DNA of 64,000 nucleotides. Source: Bin5 sp965218625 (GTDB taxonomy: Bacteria > Chloroflexota > Anaerolineae > Caldilineales > Caldilineaceae). The notes beneath the pieces were generated by a model. It had not been told where the DNA came from, ran no database searches, and saw only the letters and a list, made by a program, of their open reading frames with translations. The stretch lies in the NCBI GenBank assembly GCA_965218625.1, contig CBDCLG010000017.1:310001-374000 (forward strand), written 5' to 3'. The translations under genes were made by a program, and so were the position numbers. The first letter of the stretch is position 1; each line of letters begins with the position of its first letter. This document shows positions 8,571 to 17,400 of the stretch, one piece after another.

Positions 8571-9362
8571 CTACTCCTTGTCAAAAAGGTTGCGAAGACG
8601 GTCCGTAATGCTTCCTTCAAACGCCTGCCTGACATTTCCGTGTGCAACTCTGACATGACTCTTGAATTCAGATTCGGAAAGCGTGCGACCAAGAGATGCC
8701 TGATTGTATAGGTCTAGCAGAAAGACTTGGCTGTTTTCATCTGGTGGATCGGGAACAATCTTACTAAATGAATATGTCAAGAAGTGGCCCTCATCAGATT
8801 GCGGGACCACACAATTGATAAGAAAATCACCATGAACTCTCCCACTTCCCAAAGGAATCATCGGGAAAATAGTAAAGTAGTTGGCCATCGAAAACTTTCT
8901 CTCGGGAATCTTAACGTGATTCAGGTATCGTACCCCTATGCGATCTACCGCATGGGACGAAACTAGCTTGGCGAAAATGTCAAAAACATCGTAAAAGGTG
9001 CTCTCCCATAAACGAAAAGAGGGATATGGAGTGAGTTGATTAAACACAAGAAGGTTCTCAGATATTTGTATAATCTGGTTTTTTTCTTCTGTACTAAACA
9101 CTTTACGGGTCGGCCCCAATTGCAAACCACTGCTGATCGTTTCATTGGGGACATCCACTGTAAGATCAACGCGATGGAGCAATTGCTCCTCTTGTTTTGG
9201 AAATCTATCTTTGATTACCTCATAGAATTGACTGGGAATCGAGTCGCTCCAATTAGAGGAGGTGAAATATACTTCACAAAGTGCCTCTACGACAGGAGGA
9301 TTACGGTAAAGACGCCCTGAATCTGTCTGAGAGGGACCTGCCGGCATACTCATAGTTGGCAT
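8571..9362 (-). CDS. TIGR04255-family-like protein, first gene of the operon
   Basis: A 263-residue protein that begins with the hallmark of the TIGR04255 family: a short N-terminal leader, then NPPVVEALCEVYFTSSNWSD, followed by a helix with FPKQEE. Further on come DRIGVRYLNHVKIP and a C-terminal HGNVRQAFEGSITDRLRNLF. Family function is unknown, and members are often paired with other uncharacterised genes. The predicted promoter (9453-9481) and a purine-rich leader (AAGAAAGAGAAAGA) precede ATG 9362; nearby in-frame ATGs at codons 4 and 6 are alternatives. It is followed by two coupled unknown genes and a terminator, so this is a self-contained three-gene cassette. Confidence 0.7.
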   Translation of the reverse strand: MPTMSMPAGPSQTDSGRLYRNPPVVEALCEVYFTSSNWSDSIPSQFYEVIKDRFPKQEEQLLHRVDLTVDVPNETISSGLQLGPTRKVFSTEEKNQIIQISENLLVFNQLTPYPSFRLWESTFYDVFDIFAKLVSSHAVDRIGVRYLNHVKIPERKFSMANYFTIFPMIPLGSGRVHGDFLINCVVPQSDEGHFLTYSFSKIVPDPPDENSQVFLLDLYNQASLGRTLSESEFKSHVRVAHGNVRQAFEGSITDRLRNLFDKE

Positions 9363-9452
9363 TCTTTCTCTTTCTTCATAGATGAAATCGTGACACTTAG
9401 GACAAGCTCACACCGGCACGGAATACCGTAGGACAATATTTCAATCGCCTAA

Positions 9453-9481
9453 AGTATATTTGCCTTGCTTGTCCGAATCAA
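9453..9481 (-). promoter_or_regulatory. Sigma-70-type promoter with possible operator arms
   Basis: On the minus strand, TTGATT (9476-9481), a 17-base spacer and TATACT (9453-9458) form a good -35/-10 pair about 90 bases ahead of the 9362 start. The spacer contains GGACAAGC (9467-9474 on the minus strand), and its inverted partner lies at 9400-9407 downstream of the -10. Such paired arms could be an operator. The repressor is unknown; one of the operon products would be a natural candidate. Confidence 0.6.
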
Positions 9482-9598
9482 CACCACTATATCCCATATC
9501 TTGAATCTCCGCTCAACAGATAAGTCAGCGTCGCGGGCGCGGGCATTCTCTGGGGTGGAAGGAGTAAGAATTATCGGTAGTGGTCACAAGGTAAGTGG

Positions 9599-10219
9599 TT
9601 AGGGCAAGGAGTACATTGCCAGGTTGTGGTCAATGATAAACCATTTGGTGACCATATGGTGGTAAGCGTCGCTCTGGGAGAATGAGAGTGTTTTGCGAAC
9701 ATAGCGTGCCTGCCTTTGGCGCAATGTACAATACCAACGCTGCATATGGGAGAGTTCTCCGCTCTCTTTGCCGACGGCGCAATGGTTCTCTTTGGGCAGC
9801 GCTTGATACGCCTTCCAGAAGTCGCTATAGGAGAGACATCGGCGGTATGTAAACGGGACCTTGGCCCATAGGCGGCGACAACTCTGTTGGCTACGGTCAC
9901 CGATCACAAAAGCCACGATCTGACGCGTTCGACGACAGATGACGGTCCACAGCCAGCGTTTGTTGCGCCGTGTGCGCACAAAACTGCAGGCCGCATCGAT
10001 TGCGAGCAGGTCATCCGGCTGGGCGGGCAACAAAGTTGCTCGGAGCGGCGCCAAGGACGCCACATGCGCTCGAATCCAGCCGGCAATCGTGTGACGATGA
10101 ACAGCAAACAACCGACTCAGTCCGCGCAGGCTGATGCGTTCCTGGTAGGCTCTCAGGATGAGGCGCTTCGCTTTTTTTTCGCCTCTCGCTTGGATTCCAA
10201 AACCCGATACGCATTGCAC
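9599..10219 (-). CDS. IS1-family transposase catalytic part (InsB-like)
   Basis: An open frame of 206 codons whose real expression is probably as the C-terminal part of a frameshift product starting at 10323. After the slippery site it carries a helix-turn-helix (ERISLRGLSRLFAVHRHTIA) and the DDE-type core: Asp in LLAIDAACSFV, RRNKRWLWTVICRRTRQIV, IGDRSQQSCRRLW, Asp in CLSYSDFWKAY, then Glu in KESGELSHMQRW, and a C-terminal FSQSDAYHHM. These are the conserved IS1 landmarks. No internal stop is seen, so the element may still be active. Independent initiation inside this frame is unlikely to be its natural mode. Confidence 0.75.
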   Translation of the reverse strand: MQCVSGFGIQARGEKKAKRLILRAYQERISLRGLSRLFAVHRHTIAGWIRAHVASLAPLRATLLPAQPDDLLAIDAACSFVRTRRNKRWLWTVICRRTRQIVAFVIGDRSQQSCRRLWAKVPFTYRRCLSYSDFWKAYQALPKENHCAVGKESGELSHMQRWYCTLRQRQARYVRKTLSFSQSDAYHHMVTKWFIIDHNLAMYSLP

Positions 10220-10323
10220 TCTTTACAGTGATATTGCTGCTGACCAAGGCGGTTGCTCCCATTCTTGACGATATTCGTGCTCCCGCACACGCGACAACTG
10301 TAGGTGATCGTTTCCTGTATCAT
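10153..10323 (-). CDS. IS1-family InsA-like protein (zinc-finger N-terminus)
   Basis: A 56-codon frame from ATG 10323 to TGA 10153-10155. It contains two Cys pairs typical of the IS1 zinc-binding domain: CRVCG near residues 10-14 and YHCKEC near residues 32-37. Its 3' part runs through the A8 tract. A shift there joins it to the downstream catalytic frame, producing the transposase, while the unshifted product would act as the DNA-binding inhibitor known from IS1. It is shorter than classical InsA (about 90 residues) because the frame stops soon after the slippery run. Confidence 0.7.
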   Translation of the reverse strand: MIQETITYSCRVCGSTNIVKNGSNRLGQQQYHCKECNAYRVLESKREAKKKRSASS

Positions 10324-10374
10324 GCAACAATTCTACCACCACTTACTATTCGACCACTACCGAATTCCCTATGG

Positions 10375-10753
10375 TTGGCCCCAATCGTTAGACCACGAAA
10401 TGGGAAAATATGGTGCATTCAGGCGAATGCGGCCGGCTCTGAACAGAGCACGAAGTGCTCTTCCGCCGGCGTGCGACAGGTGAGACTTTGATGCGGTCTC
10501 TCATGGTTATGGCGCACTCTGGGCCCGTCTTCCAGCATTGGCCGTTTCCAGGCCCGTTTCATGTTGGCATGAATCTCGTGTTCATTAGACAATTGGCTAA
10601 TCTTCTTGCTGCCTTCGAGCTTTAACAACGCAATCCGAAGCTTGTAGGCCGTCCCGTGTCGACGCTGTCTATTGACCATCGTTCTGCCCCTCCCCTGGCT
10701 CGATGACTTGATCCATTATACACCTTTGTTTGTGGTCCAGTTCTTGGGGCCAC
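10375..10753 (-). mobile_element. Internally deleted IS3-family element (about 380 bp)
   Basis: Both ends of the same IS3-type family seen at 7293 are present: GGCCCCAATCGTTAGACCAC near 10377 and, on the minus strand from 10753, GTGGCCCCAAGAACTGGACC. Between them one 86-codon frame (10419-10679, minus) starts as OrfA (MVNRQRRHGTAYKLRIALLK) and jumps, after about residue 50, to the OrfB C-terminus (NHERPHQSLTCRTP). The element has therefore lost everything between codon ~55 of orfA and the last ~30 codons of orfB. It keeps both ends, and so could in principle be mobilised in trans. Confidence 0.75.
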
Positions 10754-10834
10754 GCTCATAAAGCTGAAGAGATTCCCCGTTCCCGTGGCATCGGGAAGCA
10801 ATGAATTCCCGCCAGCTGTTGAACTCCTGAATGT

Positions 10835-11025
10835 CTAGACCGCCACCTCCACATCCGTATCCCCGGCGGCGAGGGCGTTGTAGTAGGCGAGGACCATCTC
10901 CTTGGTGCGGTAGTGGCCGAAGGCGGCTTCGTCGTGACGGCGGACGATGGGGAAGGTGTCGAGGATGTAGCCCGCGTCTTCTTTGGAGAGGCCGTAGAGG
11001 TGGAAGTAGAGGGCGTCGAGGCGCT
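10835..11025 (-). pseudogene. Duplicated C-terminal fragment of the type IIG methylase
   Basis: Read on the minus strand, the last ~63 codons of the restriction-modification gene at 14434-18507 are repeated here with high similarity and an intact frame, ending GDTDVEVAV. Segments in common include YGLSKEDA and TKEMVLAYYNALAAG. Similarity stops abruptly at about 11025. The stop codon here is TAG rather than TGA, and a few substitutions (for example His for Arg) show that the copies have diverged. This is the residue of an old duplication, or of a second restriction gene otherwise deleted. Confidence 0.75.
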
Positions 11026-11452
11026 CATACCGCGTACGGCTTCGTGCCCATCGACAGTATACCCCATCCCGAAATCTTATGCTCCGGGCCCAGGAATTTC
11101 ACCAATCAAAAAGCACGCGCCCGCTGCACCTGACACCTCAGGTTACTTGCTACGTCCCTGGCAGGACTCGCCCGTGCTCCGCCATTTCACACCTATTGGC
11201 TGGCTCGTCCGCCTGTGCTAAAGTGGTCACCGACCCAAAAGAATGGCCGGCTTGAAGTGTCAACTCCGCACCGGCCTACACGAGTAGATGACTCGTGTCC
11301 GATTCCAAATTCTATCACAGCAACACACGCCTTCTACCACCCGCTTCGTTGCGAAGCGAGCCTTCCGCGGCGCCGGAAAGAATCGCCACAGCGAGAGCAC
11401 AAAGTAGTTCCGGAGGGGGAATCGAGGGCGGCAGGTCTACAAGACGAGACCC
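11026..11452. other. Intergenic region, no gene seen
   Basis: About 430 bases between the methylase fragment and the PQQ-type dehydrogenase gene. Open frames here are short, lack ribosome-binding sites and have biased composition. No hairpin with T-tract, repeat or RNA gene was recognised. Confidence 0.4.
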
Positions 11453-13039
11453 ATGATGCGGCTCAATGAACCGCCCTACCGGCTACGCGATGCGAAGGCG
11501 ATGAATCCTGCCTGGTCAATACTACCCATCCTGCTTGCGACACTGCTTTTGACGGGGTGCGGCCCCATGACCGCCCGATCACCTGCGCCCCCGCTGCCGT
11601 CAGTCCGGAATCTGGTGGACATCACACATCTCGGCTCCGTCGCGGTGTCCGACGGCAGCTGGAATCAGCATTTCGCAGTAGACAAAGACATCGACACATG
11701 GTGGTCTGCCGACGACTTCGCTCCACAATGGTTCGAGCTTGAATTCCCGGAACCGGTGAAGGTGGCAGGAGTCGAATTCGCTGTTGCCATGGTGAATCCC
11801 GGCCCGGCCAGGCACAAAATCATTCTGGAAAACGCCGAGGGCGACATCGTTGTCTGGCACCGCTTCGACACCGAGAACGCCGTTGACGGCGACACCTTTA
11901 CACTCAATGTTGAACCACCCCGTCTTGCCACAAGAGTACGCATATTGACCACGCGCCACCAGGGCTGGGTCGCATACCGCGAGCTTCGCATATCGGGCCG
12001 CAGCCCTCCATATGTCTCCGTCTTTGCATCAGGCCTTGCGCGGCCCGTATACGTCACCCATGCCGGGGACGACAGTGGCAGATTGTTCGTTCTCGAACAG
12101 CATGGCCGCATACGGATTGTCAAGAAAGGGGTTCTCCTGGAGGACCCCTTTTTGGATATCTCCGGCAACGTTCTTCTTTATCAGCAAGTCGGCTTTCACG
12201 GCATCGCCTTTCCGCCAGACTACGACAAGTCCGGCAAATTCTATGTCACCTACACAAGCGCGGCAGGCTACAATACCGTCAGCCGCTTCTCGCTCGGTCA
12301 CACCGATGTGGACAGTGCCGATCGCGACAGTGAAGAGATCCTGGCCTCCTTTTTGCAGCTTGCGAAAGTCCATCCTATCGGGACGCTTGCATTTGGACCG
12401 CACGATGGCTACCTCTATGTCGCTGTAGGCGATGGCCAAAACACTTTCTACTCATATCCGCAATCCCCTCAAGACCCTGCCTCTCTACAGGGCAAAATCC
12501 TGCGCATCGATGTGGCGTCGGCCGCCGGCCCATATTCCATCCCGCCTGACAATCCCTTCGCGTCGTCACCCGGCCATGCCCCCGAAATATGGGCGCTGGG
12601 ACTGCGCAACCCCTGGGGCATCGCTTTCGACCAGAAAACAGGCTCTCTCTTCATTCCCGACACCGGACACGACACCCAAGAGGAGGTGAACTATCAGCTC
12701 CCCCTATCTGGTGGGATAAACTACGGCTGGCCCTGCTGGGAGGGGGAGGTCAGAACCGGCGCATGCGAGCTTGACGCTGCGGCCAAGCCGGTGGCCGCAT
12801 ACGCAAGAGACCAGGGCTGCGCGGTCGTCGGCGGCGCTGTACACAATGGGGCATTCATCTATGCCGACTTTTGCAGTGGGAAAGTATGGGCATTGAGACG
12901 ACAACGTAATGACAAGTGGGTGCCCCATTACCTCTTCAATGTCGGCGTTCCCGTCGGCAGCATTGGCGCTGACCAGTCAGGCAACTTATATGCCGTGGGC
13001 TATGCCGACGGGAAAATCTATATGCTCCATTTGGACTAG
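11453..13039 (+). CDS. PQQ-type sugar dehydrogenase-like lipoprotein with F5/8-type domain
   Basis: An open frame of 528 codons. The export signal (ILPILLATLLLTGC lipobox) starts at codon 17, so ATG 11501 may be the true start; neither site has a strong ribosome-binding sequence. After the lipid anchor, residues ~50-180 resemble a discoidin/F5-8C carbohydrate-binding module (DKDIDTWWSADDFAPQWFEL). Residues ~185-528 are a six-bladed propeller of the glucose/sorbosone dehydrogenase family, with GRLFVLEQHGRIRIV, GFHGIAFPPDY, the LRNPWGIAFD...TGSLFIPDTGHDTQEEVN block and a final NLYAVGYADGKIYML. Predicted role: periplasmic or cell-surface oxidation of a sugar or polyol using PQQ. The substrate is unknown. 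Confidence 0.82.
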   Translation: MMRLNEPPYRLRDAKAMNPAWSILPILLATLLLTGCGPMTARSPAPPLPSVRNLVDITHLGSVAVSDGSWNQHFAVDKDIDTWWSADDFAPQWFELEFPEPVKVAGVEFAVAMVNPGPARHKIILENAEGDIVVWHRFDTENAVDGDTFTLNVEPPRLATRVRILTTRHQGWVAYRELRISGRSPPYVSVFASGLARPVYVTHAGDDSGRLFVLEQHGRIRIVKKGVLLEDPFLDISGNVLLYQQVGFHGIAFPPDYDKSGKFYVTYTSAAGYNTVSRFSLGHTDVDSADRDSEEILASFLQLAKVHPIGTLAFGPHDGYLYVAVGDGQNTFYSYPQSPQDPASLQGKILRIDVASAAGPYSIPPDNPFASSPGHAPEIWALGLRNPWGIAFDQKTGSLFIPDTGHDTQEEVNYQLPLSGGINYGWPCWEGEVRTGACELDAAAKPVAAYARDQGCAVVGGAVHNGAFIYADFCSGKVWALRRQRNDKWVPHYLFNVGVPVGSIGADQSGNLYAVGYADGKIYMLHLD

Positions 13040-13099
13040 ACCCACACGTCTCCGAATTCAAGCCTCGAACAAAAGCAGATTCCCTGTTCGACGACCTAG

Positions 13100-14320
13100 G
13101 GAACGTCTGAACAAGTCCACATGTGGTGGATTGAGATGAATGGTGGGGGAAGCAGGAAGATTTTCAACCGGCCTGGGCTGAGTCAGCAGGCAGTTGCCGT
13201 GCTGAGGCAAGCCTGTTTGCGCCTCAAAACGGCTCGGCGGCGGGCCTGTCGCCGCTATCAAAGTGATTGCGGCGCACAACTCCCTTTGTCACACCGCCAA
13301 GTGGCGCTCGGCTGTCATCAAGTTGGCCAGCCCCAGCAGAAACGTCAGCCGTTGCGTGTTCTTGGCCAGGCCGCGATAGCGCACCTTGGCATAGCCGAAG
13401 CGCCGCTTCACCTGCAGGAACGGATGCTCCACCTTTGCTCTGACCGACGCCTTACGCTTCTCGGCCAACGCCTCCTCGCTTTCAGACGGCAGTTGCCGCC
13501 GTCGCCCAGGCCTCAGCGCCACATGCCACTCTACATCCAGCGCCCGCATCTCCGCCCGCTTGGCCACGCCCTGATAGCCAGCGTCGCCCCACACCTCCTT
13601 CTCGCCTCCGTGCAACAGGCGCGACGCCACGGTCACGTCATGCACGTTCGCCGCTGTCGTCGCCACGCTATGTACGATTCCCGTCTCAGCGTCGGCGCCG
13701 ATATGCAGCTTCATCCCAAAATGCCACTGATTCCCCTTCTTCGTCTGATGCATCTCAGGGTCGCGTCGCCGCGCACGATTCTTCGTCGTCGACGGCGCCT
13801 CGATGATGCTGGCATCGATGATCGTTCCCTCCCGCAACCGCACTCCCTGCGACTCCAGATGACGATTGATCTCCTCCAATAGAACCGACCCCAACTCGTG
13901 TCTCGCCAGCAGATGACGAAAGTTCAGTATCGTCGTCTCGTCCGGCAGCGCACCCGACAACCGCAGCCCCACAAACCGTCGCACCGACTCGACCTCGTAG
14001 AGCATATCCTCCATGCCCGGATCGCTCAGGTTGTAGAACAACTGCACACAGTAGATGCGCAGCATCACCGACAACGGATACGGCCGCCGGCCGCGTCCCG
14101 CCTTGGGATAGTGCGGCCAGATACGCGCTTCCAGCCGACGCCACGGAATCAGACCATCCATCCGCTCCAGGAATTTCTCCCGACGCGTCTTGCGTTTCTT
14201 GCTTTCGTATTCCAACTCCCCAAATGTCGGCTGCTCCATTGTCCTCTTCCCCCATTTTCCTGTCGCACGCCCACTAATGCAGTATTATGCCACAATCAAT
14301 CAGACTTGTTCAGAGTATCC
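13100..14320 (-). mobile_element. IS5-family insertion sequence, complete
   Basis: A 1221-bp element with imperfect terminal inverted repeats: GGAACGTCTGAACAAGT at 13100 and, on the opposite strand from 14320, GGATACTCTGAACAAGT. It is flanked on both sides by CTAG (13096-13099 and 14321-14324), consistent with a short target duplication of the sort made by IS5-group elements. It carries one intact transposase gene. Just outside its right end, 14325-14433 contains short open stretches (such as VERIAQRRRDGIID) that might be remains of the gene it hit, but this is weak. Confidence 0.88.
13289..14239 (-). CDS. IS5-family transposase
   Basis: A 316-residue DDE transposase. N-terminal landmarks are LIPWRRLEARIWPHYP and RPYPLSVMLRIYCVQLFYNL. 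Catalytic residues are Asp in the IIDASIIEAPSTT segment, Asp in KEVWGDAGYQGV and Glu in RAKVEHPFLQVKRRFGYAKV followed by KVRYRGLAKN. These match the IS5 (IS1031/IS903-like) transposase order Asp-Asp-Glu with the Y-2-R-3-E signature region. Length is normal and no stop or frameshift is visible, so it is probably functional. The gene fills most of the 1221-bp element. Confidence 0.9.
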   Translation of the reverse strand: MEQPTFGELEYESKKRKTRREKFLERMDGLIPWRRLEARIWPHYPKAGRGRRPYPLSVMLRIYCVQLFYNLSDPGMEDMLYEVESVRRFVGLRLSGALPDETTILNFRHLLARHELGSVLLEEINRHLESQGVRLREGTIIDASIIEAPSTTKNRARRRDPEMHQTKKGNQWHFGMKLHIGADAETGIVHSVATTAANVHDVTVASRLLHGGEKEVWGDAGYQGVAKRAEMRALDVEWHVALRPGRRRQLPSESEEALAEKRKASVRAKVEHPFLQVKRRFGYAKVRYRGLAKNTQRLTFLLGLANLMTAERHLAV

Positions 14321-14433
14321 CTAGGTCAATGGGGAGGAGCGCCTGCTTAGCTAAAGAGAGGCCGCGGGCACCCTGCTGAAGAACGCCCCCAAGTGGAACG
14401 CATCGCACAACGGCGCCGCGACGGCATCATTGA

Positions 14434-17400
14434 TCAGACCGCCACCTCCACATCCGTGTCGCCGGCGGCGAGGGCATTGTAGTAGGCGAGGACCATCTCC
14501 TTGGTGCGGTAGGTGCCGAAGGCGGCTTCGTCGCGGCGGCGGACGATGGGGAAGGTGTCGAGGATGTAGGCGGCGTCTTCTTTGGAGAGGCCGTAGAGGT
14601 GGAAGTAGAGCGCGTCGAGGCGGGCGCGCAGGTGGCGGCGCTCCTCGTCGTTCCAGATGAAGGGCGGGCCGTCGTAGCCGAGGTCGCGGGCGAAGGGGGC
14701 CATGTCGTGGGCGGTGTAGGTGAGGCGCAGGACGTGGTCGCGCACGAGCTCGCGGGCGGAGGTGTGGCCGAAGGTGCGGTCGTAGTCGGCGGGGGCGATG
14801 ACGGGGAGCTGCTCGACGATGTATAGGTTCAATGTTTGACCGTGTATCTTCTGCCTCGCGACGAAATCGAATACAAAGCTGTTGAGATTTGCTGCCAGGA
14901 TCGGCGCACTCTTCTTGTACCTCTCAGTCGCTTCGTCAGCGACCCCTTCCAGAGGCAGAAAAACAGGGGTCTTGTTTCCAAACGCCGCCCTGGGGAACAA
15001 TGCTGCAATCATTGTTCGATAGTTGGTTGCAGCGGTGATTTCCTTGAAGCCTGCCAGCCACTCCAAGGGCCATCCCCAATGGAATGAATCGGTATTCACC
15101 CAGAACTGCGGATCCGGCAGCCAATGTGGGTTGGAGTGTTCCCCCAGAGTCGCGTTGCGGGGTTGAGCAGGCCGATTCAGATTTTCTGGGTTGATAACAA
15201 TACTGGCGGCGCGATGGTCGAACGCCTGCACCATCTTCCCTTCGTAAAGCGGCAGGTACAACGCATCTCCCTTCTTCCAGCGATTGCCTTGCACCGGATA
15301 GAAGCCGTCGGCGTCGAGTTGGGCCGCGGTGCGGAACAGGTGGGAGTCGTTGGTCATGTGAAACATTGAGTGGTATCGGACCGGCCATGCCCTGACCTCC
15401 TCCACTCCCGAGCGGTCAACCAAGACAGGATGACATTCGTAGATGCGGCGGGTGATATCGGCGTCGCGGCGCGAGCGGAAGACGGGCGCAGTGCCGGTAT
15501 TCGGGTTGACGCGGGCGAAGTCGGCCGCGGCCAGGGGGAAGCAGCGTTCCCCGTCCTGGATGGCGGCCGTGTCGTGCAGGAAGAAGGCACAGTCGGTCTG
15601 GTCGAAGCCCCGCTCCTCGCCGCCGAAGATGAAGGCGCAGAATTTGAAACGAGAATCCACATCGGGGAAGAAAGGCGGTAGGTTCGTTCCAAGGCGACGG
15701 TTTTCAAAGTCAAATAGTCCGCCGACGCGTCCGCTCGTAGAAACCGACTTGAAGAAACGCGCCGCGGTCTTGTCGGCGTAGATGCCGGAGGGGGTGAGCA
15801 GGCCGACGATGCCGTCCGGCTTGATCAGGCGCATGGAGCGCTCGACGAACAACGAGTATAGGTTGATGTCGCCGCCGCCCAACAGCGGGTAGTGGCCGCA
15901 GGCGCGTATCAGCTGGCCGAGGCGGTCGGCGCGCAGTTTGGCGGCGTCGAACTGGGCGGCAAGGGGATCGCCGTCGTCGCGCAACTCTTTGATGCCGCGG
16001 CGGCGGGCGGCCGCGGTCGGAGCCAGCGCCAGCTCGGGCGAGCGCGTGGCGAACCACTCGACCTCCTGCAGCTTGATGCGGTCCCAGGGCGGGTTGCCGA
16101 TCACGGCGTCGAAGCCGCCCTTGGGCCGGTCGTCCTGCCAGCCCTGCCAGACGCCGGGGAAGGCGACCTGCCAGTGCAGAAAGCGCTCGCGGCCGGCGAT
16201 CTGCCGCGCCGAGCGCCACATCTGGCTGAAGGCGGGCCAGAAGGTGCGCTGCCGGAGCGGGTCGGCGGCTGCGACGCGGTCGGGACCGTCGGTCAGCAGG
16301 GCAAAGGCCTCCTCTTCGCCCAAGGCAAACGCGCCCACCAGCGGCGCTTCGAACGCACCGCGCGCCTTCTTCTTCATGCCGGCGGCCAACCAGTTCACCC
16401 CGCACAGCGTGTCGAGCAGACTGCGCAGCTCCGCCGTCGTCTTCTCGACCTCGTGGAAGAGGGACGCCGACTCCTCGACCTCGCTGATGTCGGCGTCGGA
16501 CATCTCCTCGATGCGCTGCATGCCGCCGGTGGCGTTTTCGGCGGCCTGGATGGCGCTGGGCGAGTACATCTTGCCCAGGCGCTTCATCTCCTCGGTGGCG
16601 TCGTGGACGCGCAGGCCGATGAGCGAGTCGCCGCAGCGCAGGTGGTGGTCGAGGAAGGAGAGCGGCGCGCCGACGGTGAAGCTGTGCAGCCAGAGCGAGA
16701 CCTTGGCCAGCTCGACCGTGAGCGGGTTCTTGTCGACGCCGTAGATACAGCGCTTGAGCACCATGCGGCGGATGATGGCCTGGTCGCTGAGCTGGGCTTC
16801 GTCGACGACCCAGTCGGCGGCGCGGGCGCGTTCCAGGATCTCGCGACGGACCGTTTCAACGCGGTCGACCAGGGGCGAAAGGTAGAGGCCGTCGAGCCAG
16901 GGGACGGAGGCAGGCACGCTTTCGACCAGCTCGGCGATGGCGTCCGAGAGGTAGTCGACCGCGGTGACAAGGAAGTGGCCGCTGCCCATGGCGGGGTCGA
17001 GAACTTTGAGCTCGAGAACGGCCTGGGCGGGGTCGTAGCGGCGGAGCTGCGCGGCGCGGGCGGCCTTGTCGCGGCTGCTCGACTTGAGCAGGGCTGCATG
17101 GCGCTCGAAGCGCCGGCGGCGCTCGACGATGAGAGGGCCGAGCGTGCGCTCGACGATCAGGTCGACGAGGGGCTGGGGGGTGTAGAAGCTGCCGCTGTCC
17201 TTGCGCGCGTAGCTGTTGGGGCGCACCACGATTTCGCCGTCCTCGGCGCGCAACGGTTCGCGTTCGAGCAGGCGCTCGTAGATCGAGCCGAGCTGCTGCA
17301 CGGTCATGTCGCGGTAGTTGACGTAGCGGCGGCCGCCGTCGCTGCTGGCGTGGCTGAGGTCGTAGACGATGGGGGCCAGCACGAGGTCCGACAGTCGATT

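Larger units (their letters stand above)
9575..10362 (-). mobile_element. IS1-family insertion element, apparently complete
   Basis: The element is bounded by imperfect terminal inverted repeats. The left end reads CGGTAGTGGTCACAAGGTAA from 9575; the right end, read on the other strand from 10362, is CGGTAGTGGTCGAATAGTAA. Both continue into GTGGT. It is about 788 bp, the usual IS1 size, and carries two overlapping frames joined by a slippery A8 run at 10172-10179 (written as T8 on the plus strand), as expected for programmed frameshifting. No convincing target duplication is seen: the left flank ends AATTAT and the right begins AATTCC. Confidence 0.82.
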
